Below, piece after piece: positions 26,442 through 35,014 of a stretch of DNA of 64,000 bases (the stretch's first letter is position 1; each line of letters begins with the position of its first letter). Source of the stretch: UBA8337 sp965221415 (GTDB taxonomy: Bacteria; Pseudomonadota; Alphaproteobacteria; RS24). The stretch covers positions 620,001-684,000 of the forward strand of contig OZ244887.1 in NCBI GenBank assembly GCA_965221415.1, given 5' to 3'. Below the pieces are notes generated by a model. The model ran no database searches. It was not told the DNA's origin and saw only the letters and a program-made list of their open reading frames with translations. The position numbers and the translations under genes are program-made.

Positions 26442-26524
26442 GTTTCAGGCCTCAAAAAGCAATGTTGGGGGCAACATATGGGCAAAATAACAAGTTCTGT
26501 CAAATCGGTAGTTTCGGGCGGGGG

Positions 26525-27625
26525 TCAAATCAAACTTATTTTGCCGCCATCTTCCTGCGTTAAGATGCCCGCTAATTCAAGCTCAAGCAAAGCCAAATGG
26601 ACAAGTCGCACAGGCGCTCCCGATTGTTCAATCAACTCATCAATGGTTATGGGTATGGGGCTCAAAAGATCATTAATGGCGCGGCGGTCGTCGTCGCTCA
26701 GATTCGGCGGCGCGTTGGCTGTGCGGTGTGGTTTGGGCGCAGGCGCTTCCATTTCTTGACGGTCGATGAGGGGTCGGATGACACCCATAACATCGTCGCT
26801 GCTTTCAACCAAAGTCGCGCCATCACGAATGAGATTATTCGACCCAAGGCAGCGCGCATCAAGCGGTGAGCCGGGCACGGCCATAACTTCACGACCTTGT
26901 TCAGCAGCCAGACGTGCCGAAATAAGCGAGCCAGATTTTCGGGCGGCTTCCACCACAATCACGCCCAAAGAAAGGCCAGAGATAATACGATTGCGGCGTG
27001 GAAATAAACTGGCTTGCGGGGCTGTGTCGGGCGGATTTTCACTCAGCACCAAACCTTGTTCGATAATATCGGCTTGCAGTTCTGCATTATCTCTTGGATA
27101 GCTGCGTGCCGCGCCATTGCCCAACACAGCGATGGTGCCGCTTTTGAGGGCGGCGTGATGCGCCGCGCTATCGATGCCGCGCGCCAAGCCAGAAACAATA
27201 ATAATGTTCTGTGCGCCGAGGCTCTCGGCTAATTGATGGGTGATTTTGCGGGCAGCGGCTGAGGCATTGCGTGCGCCGACAATCGCCACCATCGGGCGGG
27301 TCAGTAAATGCGTATGACCATGCGCCGCAAGCACGGGTGGGCCATCGGGTAAAGTTTGAAGTGCTGCGGGGTATTCTTCCTCGCCCCAAAACAAATAATG
27401 TCCGCCGAGCTTTTCGGTCGCGGCCAATTCGGCTTTTGCTTTATTTAACGGAAAAGCCCGCAGCGGCGCTTTGCGTCCTCCGCGTGCTGATAATTCAGGC
27501 AGCGCGGCTAAGGCGGCTTCGGGATTGCCGTAAATATCCATCAATCGTTGAAAGGTAACAGGCCCAACATGATTGGTGCGCGCAAGGCGCAAATAAGCAA
27601 GTTGCTTGTCCAGCGGCAGGCTCAT
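26525..27625 (-). CDS. dprA: DNA processing protein DprA
   Basis: Loads RecA on incoming single-stranded DNA in natural transformation. 366 residues: N-terminal SAM/HhH-like region, the Rossmann-like core with IVGARNASAAARK, SGLARGIDSAAHHAAL and GREVMAVPGSP, and a C-terminal winged helix (TIDELIEQSGAPVRLVHLAL). Directly follows plsY. Confidence 0.96.
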   Translation of the reverse strand: MSLPLDKQLAYLRLARTNHVGPVTFQRLMDIYGNPEAALAALPELSARGGRKAPLRAFPLNKAKAELAATEKLGGHYLFWGEEEYPAALQTLPDGPPVLAAHGHTHLLTRPMVAIVGARNASAAARKITHQLAESLGAQNIIIVSGLARGIDSAAHHAALKSGTIAVLGNGAARSYPRDNAELQADIIEQGLVLSENPPDTAPQASLFPRRNRIISGLSLGVIVVEAARKSGSLISARLAAEQGREVMAVPGSPLDARCLGSNNLIRDGATLVESSDDVMGVIRPLIDRQEMEAPAPKPHRTANAPPNLSDDDRRAINDLLSPIPITIDELIEQSGAPVRLVHLALLELELAGILTQEDGGKISLI

Positions 27626-28219
27626 TTAGCTTTGGCCGATTTTAGGCTCTGTTCCGGCGCGCAGGCGCGAAATATTTTCACGATGCGCCCACAAAGACAG
27701 CACCACCATAAGGGTCGCATAGCGCACTGTGTCCATCTCGCCGAGGAAAGCCAATATGGCTAAGGAGGCGAGCAGGCTGATGATGGTCGCGACGGATGAT
27801 TTGCGAAAGATGACGGCCAGCAAAATCCAGATAAGGGGGAATAAAATCCCCGTGAGGGGCGACATAATCAGCATTGCGCCGGCGAATACGGTTGCGCCTT
27901 TTCCGCCTTTAAAGCCAACCCATACGGGAAACAAATGCCCGACAAGGGCGGCCACACCCGCCAGATAAGCGGCGTGGTCGTTACCCAGTCGCCAGAGCAG
28001 GCCAACGGCGAGGCCGCCTTTTGCCATATCGGCAAGCAAAGTGGCCAGTGCCAGAAACTTACTTCCCGAGCGCAATACATTGGTCGCACCCGTGCTGCCC
28101 GAGCCAATATCGCGAATATCGCCTTTACCGCCGAGGCGGGCGAAAATCAAACCAAACGGCACAGAGCCGATGAGATAACCGATACCCGCCGCCAGTAGCA
28201 TTAAAATAGGTTCACTCAT
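27626..28219 (-). CDS. plsY: Glycerol-3-phosphate acyltransferase PlsY
   Basis: Acyl-phosphate-dependent sn-1 acylation of glycerol 3-phosphate in the inner membrane. 197 residues with five membrane helices; motifs IGSVPFG, GSGSTGATNVLRSG and FKGGKGATV. ATG 28219 chosen with GGGAG upstream; it overlaps the end of the pyrC-like gene by 8 bp. Confidence 0.96.
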   Translation of the reverse strand: MSEPILMLLAAGIGYLIGSVPFGLIFARLGGKGDIRDIGSGSTGATNVLRSGSKFLALATLLADMAKGGLAVGLLWRLGNDHAAYLAGVAALVGHLFPVWVGFKGGKGATVFAGAMLIMSPLTGILFPLIWILLAVIFRKSSVATIISLLASLAILAFLGEMDTVRYATLMVVLSLWAHRENISRLRAGTEPKIGQS

Positions 28220-29516
28220 TGTTGTCTCCCTTAAGTTTGAATATTTCCGCCCCGTCAATATAAGTTGCTTGCACGCGGCCTTGTACTTTGCATCCTTCGA
28301 TAGCAGCATTTTGTGACTTTGAACGCAAGACATCGGCTTCAACAATCCACGGTTCGCCGACATCAACGATGGCGAAGTCAGCCGCCGCGCCGACTTTCAG
28401 CGTGCCGCTATTCAGCCCCAACAAGGACGCAGGCTGTGCTGTCACGCATGTGAGCAGCGTGGCGAGGTCGATTTCATTGGCATGGTGCAGGGTTAACAGG
28501 CTTGGTAATAATGTCTCGACACCGACTGTGCCATAGGCGGCTTGGGCGAAGGGTTGGCGTTTGGCTTCGGCATCTTGCGGGTTATGGCCAGAGACCACGA
28601 CGTCAATCGTGCCATCGGCGACACCTGCGATGAGCGCGAGGCGGTCTTCCTCGCAGCGCAGCGGCGGGCTTAATTTAGCGAAGGTGCGGTAGTTTTCGAC
28701 ATCGTTTTGGTTGAGCATTAAATGCGCGGCTGATACGCCGCATGATATTTTGAGGCCTTTTTTCTTGGCGGTGCGGATGGTCTCGACGCTTTCTGCCGCA
28801 GAGATTTGCGCAATATGATAACGCCCGCCCGTCAGCTCAACCAAGCGCAGGTCGCGGTCAATCATCGCTGTTTCGGCGGCGATGGGGATGCCCGCCAAGC
28901 CAAGTCGTGTTGCGAGTTCGCCTTCGTGCATCACGCCTGCGCTTTGCAAATCTTGATCCATGGCATGCTGCATTATCAGCGCATCGAAAGTCGCGGCATA
29001 AGATAAGGCGCGGCGCATGGTGAGCGCATTCATCACGGCGCGATTACCATCGGTAAAGCCGATAGCGCCAGCCTCGCTGAGCAATCCGAACTCGGTCATA
29101 ATCTCGCCATCGCAATTTTGCGTGAGCGCGGCCATCGGATGAACGCGCACAATGGCCGTGTCGCGCGCGCGCCTTGCGATGAAGTTGACCAACGCGGCAT
29201 CGTCAATGACGGGATTGGTGTTGGGCATGGTCACCATGCTTGTCACGCCCCCTGCGGCGGCTGCGTGTGAGGCGGTCGCCAAAGTTTCACGATGCTCCTC
29301 GCCCGGCTCACCAGTAAACACTTGCATGTCGATGAGGCCGGGAATAAGCGCGAGACCTGTGCAGTCGATGGTTTGTATGTCGGCGGGCAGTTCGACATTC
29401 GTGCCAATCGCGCTGATGGTGCCATCGATGACCAGCAAAGTGCCGATACCGTCGAGCGCCCGTGCAGAGTCAAGTGCAGGGTCAATCAGATGCGCATTGA
29501 TGAAGGCGCGGTTCAT
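28212..29516 (-). CDS. pyrC: Dihydroorotase-like protein lacking metal ligands (PyrC/PyrX type)
   Basis: 434-residue amidohydrolase-fold protein, coupled to pyrB by a 4-bp overlap. The catalytic DxHxH after the first strand is replaced by LIDMQVFTGEPG, the carboxylated Lys position reads AIGFTDGN, and the SDHAPH motif reads SGHNPQD. These changes match the inactive PyrC-prime/PyrX homologues that are structural partners of class A aspartate transcarbamoylase in pseudomonads, and this is the arrangement I infer here. A true dihydroorotase would then have to be encoded elsewhere. The ORF itself is intact. Confidence 0.9.
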   Translation of the reverse strand: MNRAFINAHLIDPALDSARALDGIGTLLVIDGTISAIGTNVELPADIQTIDCTGLALIPGLIDMQVFTGEPGEEHRETLATASHAAAAGGVTSMVTMPNTNPVIDDAALVNFIARRARDTAIVRVHPMAALTQNCDGEIMTEFGLLSEAGAIGFTDGNRAVMNALTMRRALSYAATFDALIMQHAMDQDLQSAGVMHEGELATRLGLAGIPIAAETAMIDRDLRLVELTGGRYHIAQISAAESVETIRTAKKKGLKISCGVSAAHLMLNQNDVENYRTFAKLSPPLRCEEDRLALIAGVADGTIDVVVSGHNPQDAEAKRQPFAQAAYGTVGVETLLPSLLTLHHANEIDLATLLTCVTAQPASLLGLNSGTLKVGAAADFAIVDVGEPWIVEADVLRSKSQNAAIEGCKVQGRVQATYIDGAEIFKLKGDNNE

Positions 29517-30481
29517 GACGCTGCCTCCTTATCGTTGGGTAAGTTCGCGGCGAGCGCATCAAGCACGGCCATACGGACGGCGACACCCATTTCGACTTGT
29601 TCGCGGATGAGGCTGATATCTGGGTCATCGGCGACATCGCTGTCGATTTCGACGCCACGGTTCATCGGGCCCGGATGCATGACGAGCGCGCCGGGTTTTG
29701 CGTAGGCGAGTTTTTCGCGGTTTAATCCGTATAGATGATAATATTCGCGCACGGAGGGGATAAGCGCGCTGTGTGCGCGTTCGTTTTGAATACGCAGCGC
29801 CATGACAATGTCGCACCCCTTTAGGCCTTCTTGCATATTGGTGAACACGCGCGCGCCGAGTTGTTCTGCGCCGGTTGGCAGCATGGTTTGCGGGCCGATA
29901 AGATGGACTTGTGCGCCCATAATATTGAGCAGCAGCAGGTTCGAGCGCGCCACGCGTGAATGTGCGATGTCGCCGCATATGGCGATGCGCAGGCCTTTCA
30001 GCTTGCCGAGGCGACGACGGATGGTGAGCGCATCGAGGAGTGCTTGGGTTGGGTGTTCGTGAGCACCATCGCCGGCGTTTAGCACGGCGCAGGAGACTTT
30101 CTGCGCCAATAGAGCCACCGCGCCGCTATCGCCATGGCGCACGACGAGCAAATCGGGGTTCATGGCGTTGAGGGTCATGGCGGTATCGAGCAGTGTTTCG
30201 CCTTTATCGAGCGACGACGATGCGATGGCCATATTCATGACATCTGCGCCGAGCCGTTTGCCAGCGAGTTCGAACGAGCTTTGCGTGCGGGTTGAGCTTT
30301 CAAAGAACAGGTTGATTTGCGTCCGCCCCTGCAGCACCGAGGTCTTTTTATTGGCCTGACGGTTCTGTTCGACATAGGTTTCGGATAGGTCGAGTAAATG
30401 GGTAATTTCGGAAACAGAAAGCCCTTCAATCCCGAGGAGACTGCGGTGTGCGAAAGCACCCTGTTTTGGCTTTACTGTCAT
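29513..30481 (-). CDS. pyrB: Aspartate carbamoyltransferase catalytic chain
   Basis: Condenses carbamoyl phosphate with aspartate, pyrimidine pathway. 322 residues; carbamoyl-phosphate loop ESSTRTQSSFE, HEHPTQALLD and MHPGPMNRGVEI. ATG 30481 chosen as the conserved MTVKPKQ start; a further upstream ATG is in frame. First gene of the pyrB-pyrC-plsY-dprA-topA-rnr run. Confidence 0.97.
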   Translation of the reverse strand: MTVKPKQGAFAHRSLLGIEGLSVSEITHLLDLSETYVEQNRQANKKTSVLQGRTQINLFFESSTRTQSSFELAGKRLGADVMNMAIASSSLDKGETLLDTAMTLNAMNPDLLVVRHGDSGAVALLAQKVSCAVLNAGDGAHEHPTQALLDALTIRRRLGKLKGLRIAICGDIAHSRVARSNLLLLNIMGAQVHLIGPQTMLPTGAEQLGARVFTNMQEGLKGCDIVMALRIQNERAHSALIPSVREYYHLYGLNREKLAYAKPGALVMHPGPMNRGVEIDSDVADDPDISLIREQVEMGVAVRMAVLDALAANLPNDKEAAS

Positions 30482-30522
30482 TAAAATCTGATTATATACG
30501 GCGCAGCCCAAGCTGTGGCAAG

Positions 30523-31092
30523 CTAAAATCGCCAGTTCAGCGTAAATTGTCCGAAATGCGCGACATTACGGCGCTTTAAAAACGGCGTGGCATCCGTCCA
30601 TGGCAGGCCAGTGCCGCAATGAAAGTCACGCCTGAACGAGTCGTGGCACGGTGTCTCGCGCACCTTGCCACCGATTTGCAAGGCATCGTGCAGATGAAAC
30701 CCCAGCACGAGCGTATCGGTTGCCGCCCATTGCGTGATAACCCCAAGCCCCAGATAAGGCTGTGCTTCATACAAATCGGCTTGGTAGCCATTATCGAAAT
30801 GAATAGGCAGATGCACTTTCAAACGGGCGCTTTCATGCGCCAATACGCCGATGCGCGCATTTATTTCAGGACGCTTGGAACGATAGAAATCGCGCATGTC
30901 ATAGATATCGCCATTCAGTGCCGCGAAATGACCATTCCACACATAAGAAGTGCGGTGATTATTCTCAACGCGCACATAGTCGATGTAGTGGCGCATCGCC
31001 GACATAATCTTGTTGGGCTGCGGACTGTGGACGATGGGGGTCGCCAAAGCCTGCATCGGCGCAAGCATCAAAAAGAGGATAAGCAGTCTCAT
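30523..31092 (-). CDS. Secreted protein of unknown function, possible outer-membrane barrel
   Basis: 189 residues with a signal peptide (LLILFLMLAPMQALA) and an alternating polar/aromatic mature part ending LNWRF with a terminal Phe, the usual last residue of outer-membrane beta-barrels. Two Cys (PCHDSF, FHCGT) may form a disulfide. It overlaps the upstream S8 peptidase gene by 4 bp (ATGA), so the pair is likely co-expressed. No family recognised; the barrel idea is inference. Confidence 0.7.
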   Translation of the reverse strand: MRLLILFLMLAPMQALATPIVHSPQPNKIMSAMRHYIDYVRVENNHRTSYVWNGHFAALNGDIYDMRDFYRSKRPEINARIGVLAHESARLKVHLPIHFDNGYQADLYEAQPYLGLGVITQWAATDTLVLGFHLHDALQIGGKVRETPCHDSFRRDFHCGTGLPWTDATPFLKRRNVAHFGQFTLNWRF

Positions 31093-32600
31093 CGCGTTAA
31101 GCCTCCAATAGGCGACAGCGCACCGCTTATATTTAATTGCCCCGCCCCAAAGATAGGGTCGGGACCCGCCGCGCCTAAATCAGTGGCCGATTGTATCAAT
31201 ACTTGCTTGAGACCGCTGCCATCAAGGGTCGGCCATTTTTGCCGTACCAAAGCAGCCGCACCAGCAACACGGGGGGCGGAATAGGATGTGCCAGCCGCAT
31301 CACCGCTAGAATAAATATCGTCATGGGCGACGATATAATCATCCGCGAAGTCGGCACCCGCAGGGTGGGAATAGTCGGCCAATACCCTGTTCGCGGGCGC
31401 GAGACTAACACTGGCGTCGCTCAGTGCACCGACAAAAAGCACCCGTTCGCCCGCTTCGGCCACACCGTCTGTCTCGCGGAAGGATTTAATCGTTGCCGCC
31501 AATAAATTACACTCGCTCAGAAGGCCAGTAAAAGCTACAGCGATGCCACTGCTCACTGTACCATTACACCTCTCATAGCCATTACCCGCAGAGAAAATAA
31601 ACAGCATCATGTCGTCATATGCGGCGTTCGTCGTACTTGTTGGCAAAGCCAAAGCGCGGTTGGCGGCATCAGCCCGCGCATCAGCGATAAACCCATTCCA
31701 TCGGTCATCGCCTTCCAGACCCCCGCCCAAACCATCACAGCCAACACGCATCCCGCTATAGCGATTTGTCCCCCATGAATTATTAACGATGTGGAAGTCA
31801 TTATCCTCGAAATACCGGAACGCGGTGTTGATTTGCAGCTCTTGGTTTGCGGTGCAGAAGAAAGTTAATTGGCTGTTCACGCTCGGATTTGGTGGAAGGT
31901 TAATTTCTGGGGCAATCTGCAATGTCACAAAACGGGTGGCCTCGCCATGCGTGACGGGAGTTGCGCCAGATAGTCTGACTGTGTCTCTGTTAAAGTCATC
32001 GAGGTGGGCGACTCCGACCCCAGCTCCCGTCCAACCGTCTCGCCATGCAGCTTCCGCACCAGTGTCTCGGGCGGGGCGATACGTGTTGGCGCTTGCGCTA
32101 GCGATGGGGGTGGGCGCGGTCAGTCCCCCCCCCGCTGCAAGTGTGTATTGTGTTTGCGTTAGCGGGACTTGGCCTCCGTTATTTTGTAAAAAACTTAGCA
32201 AGGCGCCCGTGGCGTTTGCATATGCCATGGCAGGTGGCGTGACAGCCACAGCTTCGGTTGACGGCATAGGCATCGGCTGAGGCGCGACGGGCATAGTGAC
32301 AGGTGGCACAACAACAGGTGGTACAACAACGGGCATAGTGACAGGCTGAGGTGCAGGTGCAACAGGCATAGTCGGTGGCTGCTGCTGCGGTGGTTGCTGT
32401 TGCGGCGGTGGTGGCTGCTGCTGTGCTGTTGGTAGCTGCTGTTGCTGCGGTGTTGGTGGTGGCTGTGCTGATGCTGAATCTTCTTCCTCACCACCCCCGC
32501 CACCGCCGCCACCACAGGCAGCCACGGTGCAAATAAGCAAAAGGGTAAGAAACAGGCGGGGGGGCTGGGGGGTATGCCCCGTTATGGCATTCTTCATCAT
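31089..32600 (-). CDS. S8 (subtilisin-like) peptidase lipoprotein with low-complexity linker
   Basis: 503 residues. A lipoprotein signal (LFLTLLLICTVAAC, lipobox Cys29) is followed by a run of eight or nine Gly, an acidic stretch, and a ~70-residue Pro/Gln-rich linker (residues 46-115). The S8 triad can be placed as Asp201 or 202 (VAHLDDFN), His218 (VTHGEA) and Ser439 (GTSYSAPRVAGAAALV). It resembles passenger domains of autotransporter subtilases but lacks the barrel, which may be supplied by the coupled downstream gene. Likely surface- or outer-membrane-anchored. Confidence 0.87.
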   Translation of the reverse strand: MMKNAITGHTPQPPRLFLTLLLICTVAACGGGGGGGGEEEDSASAQPPPTPQQQQLPTAQQQPPPPQQQPPQQQPPTMPVAPAPQPVTMPVVVPPVVVPPVTMPVAPQPMPMPSTEAVAVTPPAMAYANATGALLSFLQNNGGQVPLTQTQYTLAAGGGLTAPTPIASASANTYRPARDTGAEAAWRDGWTGAGVGVAHLDDFNRDTVRLSGATPVTHGEATRFVTLQIAPEINLPPNPSVNSQLTFFCTANQELQINTAFRYFEDNDFHIVNNSWGTNRYSGMRVGCDGLGGGLEGDDRWNGFIADARADAANRALALPTSTTNAAYDDMMLFIFSAGNGYERCNGTVSSGIAVAFTGLLSECNLLAATIKSFRETDGVAEAGERVLFVGALSDASVSLAPANRVLADYSHPAGADFADDYIVAHDDIYSSGDAAGTSYSAPRVAGAAALVRQKWPTLDGSGLKQVLIQSATDLGAAGPDPIFGAGQLNISGALSPIGGLTR

Positions 32601-32665
32601 TGGGACTCGTTGTTTTCTATATGAGCGCCAGATTAAGGGAGGCTTATTATAACTGTCAAGCTGCG

Positions 32666-33142
32666 CTAAACGCCGTAATGAGCGTCGATAGCGCCTTGTA
32701 AAATATAGGCGGCGGCCATTTTATCGATGACGGTCGCGCGTTTGGCGCGACTGGTATCGGCCTCAATGAGCGTGCGTTCGACGGCGGCGGTCGACAAGCG
32801 TTCATCCCACATGAGAACGGGCAGGGGCGGGAAATCGGCGGCGTTTTCTAGGTTTCGAATGAATGCGTGGGTGGCTTGCACGCGGGGTCCTGCCGAGCCG
32901 TCCATATTGAGGGGCAATCCGATGACCAGCCCGCCGATATTTTCTGCCGCGATGAGTGTGGCGAGAGCGGCGGCATCGGTGCTGAATTTTTTGCGCCGTA
33001 TCGTATCGAATGGCGTAGCGATTTTGTGCTGAGTATCGCCGAGCGCAAGCCCGATGGTTTTTGACCCAAGATCCAGCCCCATCAATTTTTGTTTGGGGCG
33101 CAGTGCCTCAATGAGGGCGGTGGGGGTATCAACAATTTGCAT
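32666..33142 (-). CDS. ruvX: Putative pre-16S rRNA nuclease / Holliday junction resolvase RuvX (YqgF)
   Basis: 158 residues, RNase H fold. Motifs: LMGLDLGSKTIGLALGD with the first acidic residue, VIGLPLNMDGS, and MWDERLSTAAVERTL. Diverges from gatCAB. Confidence 0.93.
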   Translation of the reverse strand: MQIVDTPTALIEALRPKQKLMGLDLGSKTIGLALGDTQHKIATPFDTIRRKKFSTDAAALATLIAAENIGGLVIGLPLNMDGSAGPRVQATHAFIRNLENAADFPPLPVLMWDERLSTAAVERTLIEADTSRAKRATVIDKMAAAYILQGAIDAHYGV

Positions 33143-33251
33143 AAGTTATGGTTTAGCATGCCAATCCTGCAAAGTCATATTGCAGTTGGCGTTATGCTTT
33201 GCTAGTTTCCGTTCACCTTTCACCGTAAAATTCTTTACAGGGACAAATGAG

Positions 33252-33539
33252 ATGTCAGTTGATGAAAATTTAGTACGCCGCATAGCGATGCTAGCTCGTA
33301 TCGGGGTGAAGGATGACGAAGTGCCGTCGCTTGCCAAAGAACTGAGCGCGATTTTGGGTTTTGTCGAACAGCTTTCAGAGCTTGATACCACGGGCGTGAA
33401 GCCCCTAACCAGTGCGGTTGATAGCACGATGCGTGGCCGCGAAGATGTGGTGACCGATGGCGGCTATGCGCAGGATGTGCTGGCCAATGCGCCTGAAAAA
33501 GATGATGCGTATTTCGCTGTGCCGAAAGTGGTGGAATAA
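33252..33539 (+). CDS. gatC: Glutamyl-tRNA(Gln)/aspartyl-tRNA(Asn) amidotransferase subunit C
   Basis: 95 residues starting MSVDENLVRRIAMLARIGV, with LAKELSAILGFVEQL and the C-terminal NAPEKDDAYFAVPKVVE. Stabilises GatAB. ATG 33252 chosen over an upstream in-frame start from the start of conserved sequence. Its stop TAATG overlaps the gatA start. Confidence 0.96.
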   Translation: MSVDENLVRRIAMLARIGVKDDEVPSLAKELSAILGFVEQLSELDTTGVKPLTSAVDSTMRGREDVVTDGGYAQDVLANAPEKDDAYFAVPKVVE

Positions 33540-35014
33540 TGGCTGAGTTGACGGATTTAACTTTGGCTGAAGCGCGCGATGGGTTGGCGCAGAAGCAGTT
33601 TTCTGCGACCGAGTTGACGCAGGCGCATATCGCGCGGGTTGAGGCGGCCGATAAGCTCAATGCTTATGTGCTGCAGACACCTGAAAAGGCGTTAGAGATG
33701 GCGGCTGTGAGTGATGCCAAAATCGCGGCGGGCGAGGCGCGTCCGCTCGAAGGCATGCCGTTGGGGATTAAGGATTTGTTCTGCACCAAAGATGTGCGCA
33801 CCACGGCGTGTTCTGATATTTTGGGCGATTTTGTACCGCCTTACGAAAGCACCGTCACGCAAAACCTATGGGATAATGGGGCGGTGATGCTCGGCAAGCT
33901 GAATAATGATGAGTTTGCGATGGGCTCGTCGAACGAAACATCGCGTTTTGGTGCGGTGGTCAATCCGTATCAAGGGGCGGATGGCGAAAGCCTTGTGCCG
34001 GGTGGTTCATCGGGTGGGTCATCGGCGGCGGTGGCGGCGCATTTAGGGGTCGCAGCAACCGCGACTGATACCGGAGGGTCAATCCGCCAACCCGCAGCTT
34101 TTACTGGCACGGTCGGGCTAAAGCCGACATATGGGCGTTGCTCGCGTTGGGGGATTGTCGCCTTTGCTTCGTCGCTTGACCAAGCTGGCCCGATAACGCA
34201 AACCGTGCGCGATAGCGCGATTATGCTGCGCGCGATGGCCTCGTTTGATGCCAAAGATACGACCTCGGTTGAGCGCGATGTCCCCGATTATGAAGCCGCC
34301 CTCAGTGGCAATATTAAGGGATTGCGCGTTGGTATTCCTGCTGAATATCGCGTTGAAAATATGCCTGACGAGATTGAAACCCTGTGGCAGCAAGGCATCG
34401 AATGGCTCAAGGCGGCAGGTGCTGAGATTGTCGATGTATCGCTGCCGCACACCAAATATGCGCTGCCAGCCTATTATATTATCGCGCCAGCTGAGGCGTC
34501 GTCTAATTTAGCGCGCTATGATGGTGTGCGTTATGGGGCGCGTCAAAACGGTGTCGATATTGACGATATGTACGCCCAAACCCGCGCCGCTGGTTTTGGC
34601 GATGAGGTGAAGCGCCGCGTGATGATTGGCACTTATGCTTTATCGGCGGGCTATTATGATGCGTATTACGTGAAGGCTCTGCAAGTGCGGCGGCTGATTG
34701 CCGATGACTTTGCGAAGGCTTACGAAAAATGCGACGTGCTGCTGACTCCTGCGACTCCATCGGCGGCTTTCGAGATTGACAAAAACTTTGAAGACCCGCT
34801 TGCGATGTATTTAAATGATGTGTTCACCGTGCCGGTTAATCTGGCTGGCTTGCCGGGGATTTCCGTCCCCGCGAGCGTCGATGCGAACGGGCTGCCTTTG
34901 GGATTGCAGCTTATCGGCCAAGCGTTTGGCGAAGAAGAATTGCTGCGCGTGGCGGATGTGTTGGAAAAGGCGGCGGCGTTTGGTGCGCGGCCAACTGAAT
35001 GGTGGAGCGCATAA
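33539..35014 (+). CDS. gatA: Amidotransferase subunit A
   Basis: Glutaminase subunit of GatCAB, supplying ammonia for Gln-tRNA synthesis. 491 residues, amidase signature family; catalytic Lys in GIKDLFCTKD and the Ser pair in GGSSGGSSAAVAAHLG / TDTGGSIRQPA. Overlaps gatC and gatB by one base each (TAATG). Confidence 0.97.
   Translation: MAELTDLTLAEARDGLAQKQFSATELTQAHIARVEAADKLNAYVLQTPEKALEMAAVSDAKIAAGEARPLEGMPLGIKDLFCTKDVRTTACSDILGDFVPPYESTVTQNLWDNGAVMLGKLNNDEFAMGSSNETSRFGAVVNPYQGADGESLVPGGSSGGSSAAVAAHLGVAATATDTGGSIRQPAAFTGTVGLKPTYGRCSRWGIVAFASSLDQAGPITQTVRDSAIMLRAMASFDAKDTTSVERDVPDYEAALSGNIKGLRVGIPAEYRVENMPDEIETLWQQGIEWLKAAGAEIVDVSLPHTKYALPAYYIIAPAEASSNLARYDGVRYGARQNGVDIDDMYAQTRAAGFGDEVKRRVMIGTYALSAGYYDAYYVKALQVRRLIADDFAKAYEKCDVLLTPATPSAAFEIDKNFEDPLAMYLNDVFTVPVNLAGLPGISVPASVDANGLPLGLQLIGQAFGEEELLRVADVLEKAAAFGARPTEWWSA

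Noticed and set aside
31191..31505. 104-residue plus-strand ORF
   Set aside because: Antisense of the S8 peptidase catalytic domain.
32195..32515. 106-residue ORF antisense to the peptidase linker
   Set aside because: Pure Ser/His/Leu low complexity from the Pro/Gln linker read backwards.
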